Source: Bidens hawaiensis (Eukaryota; Streptophyta; Magnoliopsida; Asterales; Asteraceae). From it: 64,000 nucleotides of DNA. The notes beneath the pieces were generated by a model. It was given only the letters and a program-made list of their open reading frames with translations, ran no database searches and was not told where the DNA came from. Within the stretch, counting starts at the first letter, position 1. Every line of letters begins with the position of its first letter. Both the position numbers and the translations under genes were made by a program. This document shows positions 46,448 through 60,100 of the stretch, one piece after another. The DNA lies in contig JAIQDT010003543.1 of assembly GCA_021521415.1 (NCBI GenBank), positions 103,572 through 167,571 on the forward strand, given 5' to 3'.

Positions 46448-47570
46448 AAAGAAAAGTTTTAGTAAGTTTGTTGAACAAAAAAGTTAAGAAAGAAAAAAAA
46501 AAAACAGATTGTCAAGATCCAAAAGACAAGGGTATTGCATTTGTTGCCACATTTCTGCCTTGCCCTTTTTTCTCTCCTAGTCCTACACATTATTATTATT
46601 TCTCTACCATTCTCAAAAAAGGTCTTGTGTGTATGTGTATAGTGTATAACTTCTTTTATATATATATATATATGTGTGTGTCTATATATAAAAACTGATG
46701 ATAAATAGTATATATGTTGTTTTATATATCAAGAAAGAAATTATTATTTTAGTGTGTAACATAAAACATGTAGTAGCTTCATGGTAAATCAACTTATAAC
46801 ACATCTTGTATGATTGAGAGCATGTAGGGCATATATAAGTGATGCCATAAACATATAGGGATATCATAAAGAACATTAACAAAATTTTGTTTCTCTCACA
46901 GAAAGAAGGTCCTCAAATTAAGCACGGCAATAGCATGCATGTTTGGTTATAGTTGATCGATATTACCAGACACAAAAACCAAGACCGAACCACAATTTTT
47001 TTGGTTAACACAGTTACATTTTGATTAATTCGGTTTGTTTCTCACCTCTGCTAAGAGTTCACATCAAAGGATGAAACTTGCGAAGAAACAACAACAATGC
47101 GAAGACGTTCACCAGGGTATATGAACGGGTATAAACCGAAGTCTTCCTATAGCTTTTGCCATGACGTACAGGGAAACAAGAAGAAAACAGTATTGAAACC
47201 TTAGAGCACTTGTAATCGATTTCTTACTATAAAAACAAACACAGTGAAAATAGAACACCACATCATAACTTTTGTAGCAACTCTTTAAAAATTTCAAGAT
47301 CTACTTGAAACCGCTTGTGAGGTATTTTACTTTTGACTAAATAGTCAAGATCTACTTGAAACCGCTATACACCCTTTCACTATATCTTACAACCAGACAA
47401 ATTCACCTTCGAATCACAACACCAAAACCGGATTTACAAAAATCAAACTGCATTATGACTAAATGGTCTACCAGTCCGCAAGTTTGTATACATAAGACCC
47501 TCTTATACTACAACTTCATAACACTTCTCTTAACAACCAACTTAAAAACAAATAAAACACTTCGTTGAGT
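46448..47570. other. Intergenic: methyltransferase promoter side and 3' flank of the FG-GAP gene
   Basis: A short (TA)n(TG)n microsatellite lies at about 46658-46682. No clear TATA box or other gene was recognised. Confidence 0.4.
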
Positions 47571-50500
47571 TCAAATGTGGCCCGATGGAACTCGAGGTTT
47601 TCCCTTCATTGAGTTCAAATGTTGAGTGACGAATATAACACCCATCACAACAATTAAACAGCCGACAAGTATGCTAAAAAAGAGAGCCCCTGGTTGCCTT
47701 GTTTGAACAAACCCATACACCCCATTAGAAGTCACAACAATCAAATCAGTCAACCCATCATTTGAGAAATCCGCATCAACCAAGGCATGAGTCGGTGGTG
47801 AAGGAATGTCAATGGAAGTCAGTGGACTTCCGCCAGCTGATATCACCACCGCCTCTTGATCACCTGCTGCTAAGATAAAATGCTGATTATCATGCATCCG
47901 TAAATTAAACGGTTTCAAAGTGGGGACCACATAACCAGCATCCATCATCCCTGCTGGCGATGGAAGGTTCGACCATGTTGCACCAGTCAACAGCTGCCAA
48001 TTCCAGATCACTTCTTGTCCATGCAGACCAGGTGAATAAGCTGTAACCTGCCACACACAATCCCACCCATTTAGTTCGTTAAAAGAACAATAACAAACAC
48101 TAGAATATTAATGATTTATATTCATACCTCGCCACGATTTGTTAAGAAAACAATGTCTCCATGGCTACCTTTTCGATGTTTATGACCATCATTTGTCGGG
48201 ATGAGGATTGGTGTTGCTACCTCGAGTGAAGTTACATCTACAGATCTACTAAAGCTTCTAGAATATTCTCCATGAGGGAATATGTTGAAATGTGAGCGGT
48301 GACATATAGAAACATTAAAAAGTTGTTCGCGTACGGGTACACCAGATGTTGCGACAGCCCAACAAGGTTTCAACACCTCCATTGATCCAGTAACAACTGT
48401 CTGTTCAGCACCATTCCCTCCAACGGCCTGCACACAAAATATTATTAATATAATTTAATGACAAATTGATAAGACCAAAAAGAAAAAAAAGCTCAAAGCT
48501 GCAAAAGCTAAACCTGGACATGATCAAGAACTCCATCTCCATTTATATCAGCATGCAAGCCACCCTCTTGAAGGTGAAGCTGAAGAAAGCAAAATTTTGG
48601 AAACAACTCAAAACAAAAATATATGGGGCTAAAAATTGATATGCACATGATACATGAACACAAATATTTGTAGTAGTAATTAATAATATAGTTTTGTAGG
48701 CTTGTAAATGAATGGAACACGTTTGTGTTCGTTCGTTTATCTTTAACTGAACAAACGATCGAACACAAACCATTAAAGGAACGGGGTTTTCTTGTTCCTG
48801 TTTGTTCATTAAGCACATGAGTGTGTGCATGTTCGTTTATGATGGCTTCTTAATAATATAAACAAACGGTTTACAAACACAAACGAACATAATTGAACAT
48901 AGAATAATAACATAGTCAAGCGCATACCAATTATAATTAAACGTGAACATCAATCCTGTTGGGCCTAGAAATCTAATAAAGCTAGACTAAATTGTAATGG
49001 GTCTAAAAACTTTAACTGAATATATAAACGAACGAACTTATAACAAACATATGTAAACGAAAACGAACGACTAAGGAGCGTAAATGATGAACATAAATGA
49101 ATGAACAAGACATGTGTTCAACTGTTCATGTTCGTTCGTTTACCTAAACGAATAAAAAAAGAGTTGTGCATGTTCACTCGTTTATTAAATAAACGAACAT
49201 CAACAAACTTCCTGCCGAACGGTTCACTGAACGTTCACTTCGTTTCAAAAGCGTGGTGTTACCTTGCATAACGTGCGACCGGATGCCAAATGCAAAACCT
49301 CAATCCCTTCTTTTGCATGAGCCACAACGACATTCGGTACCCACCAAAGCTGTGTGTAATTTGTAATTGTCGGAACATAAGGTGATGCCTGCAAACAGGT
49401 CATAAAATTCCTTCAGTAACATGTAAATATACCATTTTTTTTTCAAAATTTACCTTTTTAGTCTTGGCTGAGTTTGCAAAATTTGCAGCTTTTCCAATTA
49501 AATTTGAGATCTTTTTTGATGAGTCTTTCCCAGGAGGATGGTTTTCCTCCGGCTTGTGAAAAGGGTAATTTGAAGTTTTTCCAGGTGTTCTCTTGACTGC
49601 CTTCCTTTTGTGTCGCCTAAAGTGGGCCAGCTTTAACACTGTATCCTCCCGTCTATCCTGTGGCGCACAAAACTTGACAGGTGATTTATAAAAAAATAAA
49701 AAAAAATTTTAAAAATGAAAAGCAAACACCTTTCACTCACCCAGTGATGTGGCATAATTCCAAGAATTGATTCTCTAAACTCCCTGCATTCAAACTACAA
49801 ATGAAAATGTTCAGAAACAATGATTAAGATATATAAAGCATGTTGTGTTTTGAGTACCTCTCCTGGTCGACGCGTATTAAGAGCATGAACATCAAGCTTA
49901 TAATTATGTTGTGGGATTAGTCTAGATTCTTCTGAAGGAGCCGCTTCAATGTTCTATTATTCAACAATAATAACTGTAAGTAAATGAAAATATAGTATAG
50001 TTTTCGTGCTCAACATTAACTTTAATAACCTCATTCTTTCTACCCCAGCGAAGTGTACCCGTTCGCCCCGCATAAGCATAAAATGCAAAATGTCGTAAAT
50101 CCACAGCAGCAGAAGCATCCGCAGGCTAAAAAAAACAAAAGAAAAGAAATGAAATGTTTGATTAAAAAAATATGATACAGAAATTAATTTGCAATTACTT
50201 ACTTCTTTTTCACTTGCACTTCTTCTATGTTGATCTGCAATTTCTTTAGTCATTTGTATTTCTTCAAAAGGATCTAGGTGCATCTGAAACAATGAAATTA
50301 GTAATTTACTAAAGCTCACTATTTAATTTTGTTCGATCAACGTTAAAAAAGTTGAGAGAAAAAAATATACATGTGGCTGCATTTCCATTCGCCCTCCAAC
50401 AATTACAAGACCAGCATCTCCATGTTTTAATGTATAATTACTTACAGAGATAGATATCTCTCTATGGTGAGCATTATGTGGGAAATCCTCCTAAAACAGT

Positions 50501-51994
50501 AAAGGTTTATCAATCTGATCACAAAAACTGAGATAACAAAATTGCCCTTGATTGCCGCACCTGAACGTTTGTCTCCCATAGTTTTTGGAGGTTATGATCA
50601 AAGCACATAATGGACCAACCTGATGTCACAACAACCAAGACCTGTTTTTGTACTTGACCACGTTTGAAAGTTCGGTCAACCACCCCTGTAGCCATGGCCA
50701 CTGCCCGCCTGCCCGAAGCAACCCGGATCTTATCAGGTAACAGACTCACCTCTGCAAGAACACGGGCCTCACTAAACCCTTCATCCACACGCCTAGAATG
50801 AGGCTCTAAAACCTATATCAGTAAGTACAAGATGTCACGAGGCTGTAATTTTGCTCAATTACTGATTTCCAGTAGGTAACTTACTACATCAACCTCCACG
50901 AAACACATAAATACAAATTGCTTATATGATATGTAACTAGATTAACAAAAAACTTACAATGATTTTCAAGCAAACCGAACACTAAAAAGTTTATCATTTG
51001 AATGAATCAACATTTACAGAAAAGGTAAAGTTTCAAAAGTGTTTAGCAATTCTTACACAAACAAAAGGCACAGGAGACCAACAAGTGACTAATTAGTGAC
51101 TCTAAGCTCAACTTAAGATGATGATAAACACAGCCAAGCTATGATGTTATACACCACTCTCCTCATTTGCCGCGTCAGTGCCACCTCAGCTTTTCCTCCA
51201 TCATTCAACCCATGCTATACAGCATACTCCACCATTTTATTTATTTACATGATTTAAAAACCAAAAGAAGTGAAAAAGAAACAAAAAAGAAAAGGAAAAA
51301 ACACAGATTGGTGGAAAGGGAGAATGAGCAGCGTGAGGGTGGTCATTTGTAACCCGTCACTAGTGACCTCAGCAGCCTCCGTGAGCCAAAATGGTGTAAA
51401 ACCACCCACCAGCCTAATAACAGTCCCAATTGAACACATCCTATAAGAGCTCTAATTAGGGATTTGTTGGTGCACCTATACTTCTGATAACAATTCCAAT
51501 TGGTTAAAAGTTAGAACTAATGTTGTAGTAATCTCTAGTCGGGGTTGGGGTGGGAACTAGTGATTAATAGGATTTTAACTGGAACAAATCGGAGATTAAT
51601 AGGCACATACTCAGAAATTTTTACAGCCTGTCTATAGGTGCAGCAAGCAGCAAATACCTAATTAAGCTCCCAAACACACAGCTAAATAAATCCAATGATG
51701 GAATAATAAGAATAGTACCTGAATTTTAGCGTCATGAGTAGCCACAAGGACCTCCTTCTTGCCATCACCGTTAAGATCGGAGACAATAGGCGGAGGAAGA
51801 CGCTCCCCTTCGTATTTAATCGGATACTCGTCCGTCAGATGGTACCACGCCTCCTTGAACGAGAAATCGCCTTCGTGCTGATGGATGTTTGTTATTAATT
51901 TGAATTAGGTCAATGAAATGAGATTTAGTACCTGAAGAGAGAAGAATACGGCGAAAGCGGCGAGCATAAGGATTGCTAAATCTCGCTTCCGCAT
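47571..51994 (-). CDS. NERD1: FG-GAP repeat membrane protein, NERD1-like
   Basis: Thirteen coding exons with GT-AG borders: 51994-51932, 51877-51719, 50812-50561, 50490-50371, 50283-50203, 50125-50030, 49953-49858, 49794-49741, 49657-49454, 49388-49263, 48579-48514, 48427-48128 and 48047-47571. They give 697 residues, about the length of Arabidopsis NERD1 (At3g51050), and the sequence looks highly conserved throughout. An N-terminal hydrophobic segment (MRKRDLAILMLAAFAVFFSL) acts as signal or anchor. Asp-rich FG-GAP calcium-type loops follow (DLNGDGKKE at 55-63, DINGDGVLD at 428-436, DFSNDGLTD at 632-640). One transmembrane helix lies near the C-terminus (FFSILVGCLIVVMGVIFV) with a short tail. 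The beta-propeller should face the lumen or outside. Known relatives act in root growth and pollen-tube reception through the secretory pathway; that is family knowledge. Intron 10 carries a hAT-like insertion. Confidence 0.94.
48690..49256. mobile_element. hAT-like repeat in intron 10 of the FG-GAP gene
   Basis: The interior is dominated by AACGAAC and GTTCGTT motifs in opposing orientation, the same style as the repeat at 1-526. It begins near TGTAAATGAATGGAACACG. No transposase and no clear TSD were found. Confidence 0.5.
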
Positions 51995-52469
51995 GTTGAT
52001 CGTCTGCTAATTATGCTTAATTAATTTAATCGATCGATGAGTTAAAGATCAATTTGCAGCTTCGAACAACGGAGTAGCTGAGAGTGGCGATGAATCTTTT
52101 CAGACTCCTTTCTTTTGCAAATTTACAGGATCTACATTACTAGCCCTTATGCTTATGTTACTATTACATTACATATTTGTTAAAACTTCACCCTAACTTT
52201 TGTCCATTCTGAGGGTGTTTAATTGCTTATTTGTTTATATGTTTTTCGAAAAAAGCAAATAAACAATCTTAAGGAGCTTTTACAAATGCCTTATTGACTT
52301 ATTTGCTTTTTGATAAAGCAAATAAGCAATTTTTAAAAACTTGGCCAGACATCCTTGTGGGAAAATAAGAATTGATAAAGGATATTAAGTATAAGAGTAG
52401 AGGGAGGAACAAAGGGCGGTATTTATAGATGGGATGTGATCCTGACACACCACCCCTATATGCCTATAT
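51995..52469. other. Upstream region of the FG-GAP gene
   Basis: Presumed promoter and 5' UTR. An inverted pair (GCTTATTTGTTTAT and GCAAATAAGCAA-like) lies at about 52224-52335. No TATA box was certain. Confidence 0.4.
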
Positions 52470-53120
52470 GGTCGTATAGACTACGCATGACTGACAAGGG
52501 AACAAAAAAAACAGGTTTTTTCAACCTATACGACCGTATAGACCTATAAAACCTATGCTGTCGTATAGGGCTATACGACCGTATTATAACCTTTTGCCAA
52601 ATGTTTGGGGTGCACTTTTTTTTATATATGTGGACCAGATGTTTGTCAGTGTGTTTTGCCCAAATGTTTTTTTGCTTGCTTAATCGTTGATTATTGTGTA
52701 TAGACTATTATAAAATGTAACGTAATATAATCTTAAACGAATGTTCTTAGGGTACAACTACAAATTATTTAGCCGAGTATGTTATGTAAATGTTAATAGA
52801 CAATTTATTCTATTCTGAAATGTCATATTTTAGTCAAGTATGTTATGTACTTTATAATACATTAAAATGTAAGATATTAACGTATTAATATTTAAAATTG
52901 TGTCCAAAAAATTGTCTATACGCAAGTATAGGTCTATACGGCCATATTAGCGTATTAATATTTAATATTGTGTCCAAAAAATTGTCTATACACCCGTATA
53001 GCCTTATACGGCACGTATAGGACTATACGAACGAGGCACTACAAAAAATGACCGACAAGCTCCGACACAACCAAACATGATTCGGGTGCTATAAGATCGT
53101 ATAGCCCTATACAAGCCGTA
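52470..53120. repeat. Cluster of CTATACGACCGTATAG-type palindromes
   Basis: About ten near-palindromic variants of CTATACGACCGTATAG occur, for example near 52526, 52570, 52915, 52990, 53020 and 53095. Inside the cluster a 71 bp unit (ACGTATTAATATTT and GTGTCCAAAAAATTGTC) is repeated at 52880 and 52951. No coding capacity; possibly an LTR fragment. Confidence 0.6.
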
Positions 53121-54144
53121 CAGGAAAAAAAATGGTGTGTGAGGATCCCAGGTAGTATGGGAGGATCCTAAGCCTTATAGAATCACTTTTCAAGGAACCT
53201 GTAATGAAACATCTAGGATAAGTTGTGCTTCCATAAGGTGTTATATCCATTTAGTTGCAAAGAGGGCTACCGTAAACGCCCTTTTGTCCCTATAGAGTAT
53301 ACTTTACCCTTTCGATGCCTCTAATAAGTACTTGCCATTAAGACGTTATGGTGAGGGTCTTGGGTTTTATTTCTTTGTCGACACACGACCTAATTGCATT
53401 CGTTTCTAACCATTGAGATAGATGTTTCTCTTTCATTACTTGTGTTTCCTTGAATATATCCAGGTGTCTAAAAGCATAGTTCTCTTTCATTACTTATGTT
53501 TCCTTAAATATATTCAGGTGTCTAAAAGCGTTACATCTCCTTGGAGTACTCTCAAGTCTCAACTTGCAGGCAAGTTGTTGGACATATGTACTCTAGCCGC
53601 GGCTGGGCTTGTGTTATTGCCATGTCTAGTTTCTTCCTTAATGTCGCAATTACTAAGGTGAAGATGTGGCCATCAACTTCTGTCTTGTATTTCTTTCATG
53701 GGTTTTGACTTCAACTCGCGGCTCATTTATCTTTGGGGTTGTGAGTGAGTGGACCTTTGTCACTATTCCAAAATGGCTAAACAAAGTGTCCGATGACAAC
53801 AAGATTCCTTTTGGTCCCAATTAGTGGGAGTTTGGTGTCATAAAACCCAATATGTTACATGTTCTCAAAATAAAATTTACTGAATTTACCACTTATTATT
53901 TTTATTAGTATTTTATCGATCCCAAAGTTTGCATGTTAAATAGGTGTGGTTAATGAACTAAAGTAGTAATTATAAGTTTTTGATGATTAATCCAACAAAC
54001 TAAATTAATGTCTCAATAAAATAAACCAACAAACTTAAAACCTATCAAAACTTTAAGGAATCAATTACCTAGTAGCTAATGAAATTTGAAACTATGATCT
54101 AATATGAATAATGAATAACCAATAACCAAAACTCATTAGGCCAT
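53121..54144. other. Intergenic with a 54-bp tandem duplication
   Basis: TTCTCTTTCATTACTT..CAGGTGTCTAAAAGC is duplicated with period 54 (53426 and 53480). The rest is AT-rich 3' flank of the phosphatase gene. Confidence 0.45.
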
Positions 54145-57100
54145 TCATGAGTTGAAACTGCTCTCTTCTTTAGGAAACCAGTAACGATTATAGAACCAAA
54201 TAGAATCACCCGATATAGGCACGTTATCTTGATTACGATGCCAAGTATAGAACGCATGTGTTCTATTCTTTATCTCCAGTAGCGCATGTCCGAAGCTCGC
54301 TTCTCTGAAAGCTGAGTAACTTGGTTGATGCTCTATGAAACTGCAAATTTAAAGATCATTTCAAATTGTGCAATTTACACCAAATAATATCACAAATGTG
54401 TCATAATGATACGGCGCGCATTAATTTGAACTTCGTGAGACACTTTTATGGCAAATGGATCATAATAACTAATACTATATTTACCTGTCAGCGATACCCT
54501 CTATGTTCCCACCATCGCCTATAGTGATATAAACCGGAGCTGAAGAGTCTTTCACTGGACTACTAATTCCTTCAGTTATGTTATATTGAACATTTGATAC
54601 TCTCTCCTACATGTGTGTAAATATATATATAAAGTCAAAATTTATAACGTAAAAGTATGAGTAACAATAATAAAATAAGACGCATACCGAGCGTTCATAT
54701 GAATGAACATGACCTGCAAACACAAGATCAACTTTATACTTAACAAACCAAGGCTCAAAGACAACTCTCATGGTTTCTCCTTCCTTGTAATGATAGTTGT
54801 TACTGTTATACATTGGTGAATGCATGAGAACAATCAGCCACGGGGTTTCAGTCCTGTTAACTTTTGGAAGTTCTTTTTTGAGCCAACGGTACTGAGGAGT
54901 GTATATCGCTAACACAAAGGCATTTATTCATGTTAGCTAGATCCAGTTAACATTCATATGCAACTAGTTTATTTTTGAAAGTAAAACAATTAGTTTGATC
55001 ATTACAAAAAGCCGAGTAAGAAGAAAGCACGATGATGTGTGTCGATGCACGCTTAATGGAGTACCAAAGTGGCGAGGTACTTCCCGAAGCTCGGAAAGGT
55101 ACGTGGTATCGATGCTTGTATGGCTTGAAAAGAGCATGTTCTCCCTGGAAATAATAAATCATTAGATATAATATATCAGTATAATGATAGTTTTACTGCA
55201 TATGATTTGATTATTTTTCCTCTATAACTATTGTTATTGTTTTCTGATACATGTAACTTGATAAATAATACATAATATCTTACAATTTCAGGAGCAAGGT
55301 CTAGTTCATGATTTCCAGCAGTATATATCCATGGCTCGTAAGCGCTGCTCTTCTCAATGAACCGTCCGAATGTGTCCCACTTCTCGTTATCATGGAACGG
55401 ATGAACATCGGCATATGAAAAGTCACCGAGAAACAAAACAGTTTGCCCTTTCTTGCAAGCCAAGTAATGCTCCAAGGTTTGATTTGATGCTTGTGTTTGT
55501 CCCAAATCACCTAACACATTGACCATAAAAACAAGAATTTATTAATTATTCATTTCTCATCTCTTACTTCATATATTGTAATTTTAGACATCACAACAAC
55601 ATAAGGGCTTGAACGTTTACCAATGAGCCCGAACGTGTACGGAACATCAGGGCCTACTTCTGGAGGAGTTGTGAACCAAAAGTGGCGTGTGCTGCTACCT
55701 TTGCCGAGCTCGTAAATGTATTTTGTGTTATACTGCATAAATTTACGGTTAAACTGGTGAATGCAACAATTGAAAAATAATAAGAGAATAAATAGCTAGG
55801 AACACTTCAATTCAACTTGTTTAATATCTATAAATCATGAACATGTCAATATTGCACCAGGTTCTAACTAGTGTAAATCAAATCAACCAATTTGTTTTGA
55901 TTAAAATCATCGTCATGACGTCATGTATGCGTTGATGATCGTTAAAAGTAAAAATGCATTTAATGTTATAAGGGAAATCATCAAAATGTCTAATTTGACC
56001 GATGAGTTTGAAAAACTAGTCTTGACCTGTTTCTTTTACGTCTGCATTGGTGCAACAGATTTTCACATCGGTAACAAATTTTCATCTAGAGCAAAAGAAT
56101 GGATTTGTTGCGTCAAGATTGAAATTTGTTCACCTAGAAACACTTGTTAAACACTGATTAATTGAAAATTTTTTAAAGTTAAAACAATTGACAAACTTAT
56201 TAGTTAGTTTGGTAATTTTCCCTAAATAGTATAAGTTGTTACCCCGATGATCTGCCATACACAGGTCAATCACCCCAAAAAAATAATATATACATATAAA
56301 AATTCGTTGGTAAGCCTTGGTGATAAGTGAGGAAACATCGTCTCCATCAATACTATTTTTAACGGAATATCATCTACCTATTTATTAAAGCAACAAAATT
56401 TTTTCACTCGTCATTCAATTAGACCCTCCACATACAAGTTTTTATTTTTACAATTTTTCCTTCATGAATGATAAAATGAAAAACATATTGATAGTAGGAA
56501 TTGAACTCAATACCTTACGTTTAAAATGTTTGTGGCTTACCAACTCAATTAGGATTAATTGATGTTAGTCTTATCTTTTTCTTAATTGGTATAATTTCAC
56601 AACCTTTTATTTTATTACTTTTAAAATACAAATACAAATTATTCTTACTAATCTATGTATTTTAGTAAATTATTTATATCTTATAAATCCATAAGATGTG
56701 TTAATATGTATATTATTAAATTTAACTTTTTTATTTTTTAACAACCCAACTATCACACGGGCTCTATCATGGTTTGTTAATAATTCAATGGATTTTCTAA
56801 TATATGCCCTAAAGGCACATATAAGAAACATTAATTATATTAATATTAAATATTCTTATTGACATTAGCATTTCACACTAATTACTTTAATATTTTTATA
56901 TTTACTATATTTACTCTTCTATTAATATTCCCTCCTAAATCTTCTCTTCATTCATAACTGTTTTTTTTTTATCACTCACGGACAACTGGAGTATCATCGT
57001 GCCACCATTGGTACCACGCGATCATATCCACCACCAAGCCATCAATTCAGGAGGAAACTCAATATTTGAGAAAACCCCCTATTGTGAGATTCGAACCTAG

Positions 57101-60100
57101 GACCTTATTGTTACTAAGTCTTATTCCACCAATAAGATACCATTGGACTAGAAGTCTCTAATTAAACTTTTTTAATTCCCTCTAAAATTATTCATTAACA
57201 CTTCTAATTTCCGGCTATGTAATTTACCCGATAAATATAGTTATTTATATGTCTATGCCATGCAAAATACAAAAAGAGAAATTTAGGAATTTTTAAATAC
57301 CAACACAAGACGCTCAAGAATAATAAATGCTTATTGAAATGATATACCTATTTGTTTACTCTTACAAATTCTTGCTGCATACTCATATTTGTGTTTTAAT
57401 TATTTTATAAATTACTCTTTTATTGAAACGTTTTTCTTGTTAACAACAATAACAAAAACAATTATTTTATACTACTTATGTATATATCAAGTTTTTCTAA
57501 ATTATTTACATGTAATTTTAGAAGTGATAAAAGAATAACTTTAGAGGGAATTAAAAAAAATTAATTATTAGTTAAGAATGAAGTAAAGATTTAGGAGGAA
57601 ATAATAGATGAATAAGTATGATAACTATTAAAAGATTAATGTACTTAATGTGAAGTTGTAGTTTCAATAAAAATATTTAATATAATTAATGCTTCTTACA
57701 TGTGCCTTAAGGCGTATATTAGAAAATTCCATAATTAAATACTATTTTTAACGGAATATCATCTGTCAATAATTGTGATAATAAGATTTCAGATGAGATT
57801 TTTCTCACTTTTCATTCATGTTGGTTGAAAAGAATGAGTTTTTTAGCTACGGTTAGAGATGGCCAAAAAAACCGGTTGGGGAACCGGTTTACCGGTTTAA
57901 ACCGGAAACCGGTTTTTACGAAAACCGGTTTTTTAAAAACCAGTTTGACCGGTTTACAAACCGCCGGTTCGTCTTTCGGTTACAAGTTCTAGATCCAAAA
58001 CCGGTTAACGAACCGGTTAATGGAAAAACCGGTTTTTTTTATTAACCGGTTATGGAAAAACCGGTTAACCGGTTTATAAAAAAACCGGTTTTTGACCGTT
58101 GTGGAAAAACCGGTTAACCGGTTTCTCCATAACCGGTTAAAAAACCGGTTTTTGAACGTTGTATAACGGCTATATGCCGTTTTTTTTGTTTTTGGACCGT
58201 TTTTTTTTTTTTTTACCATTTTACCCCCACAAACATCTATATATAGTTTAGGTTGGGTATTGGTTAGATCACACTCGATTATACAACTCCAAACGCTCTA
58301 AACGTTTATTTCATACGCGATTATTTTGTTATCTCACGCTTAATTATACCACATTACCACTCCATACGCTCTTATTTCGTAGTCGTTTATTTCATACTCG
58401 AGTATACCACTCTTATTTCGTAGTCGATTATCATGGCCTCCCAAAGTGCTGCTTCATCCGTCAACATGGGTGCCTCGAACACGGGAGAAACGGTCGTTCG
58501 GGTCATCCCCACGAAACGAAACCATGATGTTTGGCAACATTTCGACCTATGCGAAATGTCTAACGGTAGCCAAAAAGCTCGATGCAAACATTGTTTGAAG
58601 TTTTATGGCAAAGATGCAAACTCCACTTTAAAAGCGCATGTACAAAGGCCCTTTTGCAAGGCCTTGAAGGACGAATCGGGAAGTAGTTCGCAGCCGGAGA
58701 TGACGAATCAAGGAGCGGTGTTTACGTACGACGTTGAAGCGGTACGTCAACAGTTTTCAAACTTTGTGATTCAACAAACACTTCCTTTCAACCACTTCGA
58801 CAACCCTCAATTCACGGAGATGATGCAAAACTATGTTCAACCACGCTACCAACACGTAAGTCGTTCGACCCCTTAGAAGAGATTGTCTTAAAGCATGGAA
58901 AAACGCTAAATCCGAACTAATTTCATACTTTTCAAACTTACAAACTGGTGTAAACTTAACAACGGATGTGTGGTCGGTACCTCATGGTTCGCCCGACTCA
59001 TACATTTGTGTGACGGCTCATTGGGTTGACCCCGAGTCGTGGCAAATGATGAAACGAACCGTTGCGTTTCAATTGTTTGATTACCCGCACACGCGTAGAA
59101 ATATTTTTCAAATCTTGGATAAAGTCATTCGACAATACAAGATTGAACATAAAATCTTTTCAATTTCGTTTGATAACGCGTCCAACAATACGGCCGCGGT
59201 TGTCCATTTAAAATTAAAGTATAAACCTATTTGTGATGGAGCGTTTTTTCATAGCCGATGCATTGCACATATTATCAACTTGGCCGTGCAAGATGGGTTA
59301 AACGTGATCGAAACGCAAAGAAACAATTTTAAAAGAATGTTACGAGATGTTTTTAGCAACAATAAAACATTTTCAAGATACAAAAAATTTTGTGTAGAAG
59401 CTAATTGTCAATGGTTGGGGCCAAATTGGGATTGTCCAACAAGATGGAACTCGACTTGTAATATGTTTGAGAAAGCCATCCAACAAAAAGAATCATTAAT
59501 TGCGTTTCATCAAATTTTGTCAAGTAGGGGTAAATGTGCACCGTACGATCCTAGAAACTGGTTATTGATTGAGATCGTTACGGAGGTCCTTCAAATTTTT
59601 AAATCTTGCACAACTAGTTTATCCGGAGTTTACTATCCAACAAGCCCCATTGCTTTACCAAAAATTGCTGTCATGTGCACAAAGTTGAGTGAACTTCATT
59701 GTAGGGGTGCACCTTATTTTGATATGGGTGTAAAAATGAAAGAAAAATTTAGAAAATATTTTCAAGAACTACCCGCTGTTTTGACATGTGCTGCTCGCGT
59801 TAAACCCTTGCATCAATGTTGGTGGTGTTGAAGCTTTAATAGAAAAAATTTGTGATGAGCTAGGGTTAAACGACGATCAAAACCCCTATTATAGCCAAAC
59901 TTTAAAAAATGCTTTCAACACCACCTTGTCAAACATGATGATGTCTACCTTACAAAATACGGGTCGTCTTCCCAAATTCATGACTCGTTAAGAGCTGTTG
60001 CCCAATCCCAATCCCAAACCGACCTTGAAATGGGGATGTACTACATGATTTGGGAAGACGCCGGTAAACGTCAAAAGGTAAACACCCCAAGCAGTGAACT

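Larger units (their letters stand above)
56350..57764. repeat. 26-bp direct repeats flanking 1.4 kb of intron 2
   Basis: ATACTATTTTTAACGGAATA plus TCATCT occurs identically at 56350-56375 and 57739-57764. The segment between holds a Mutator-like miniature element and a SINE. A 26 bp duplication is too long for an ordinary TSD. Confidence 0.7.
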
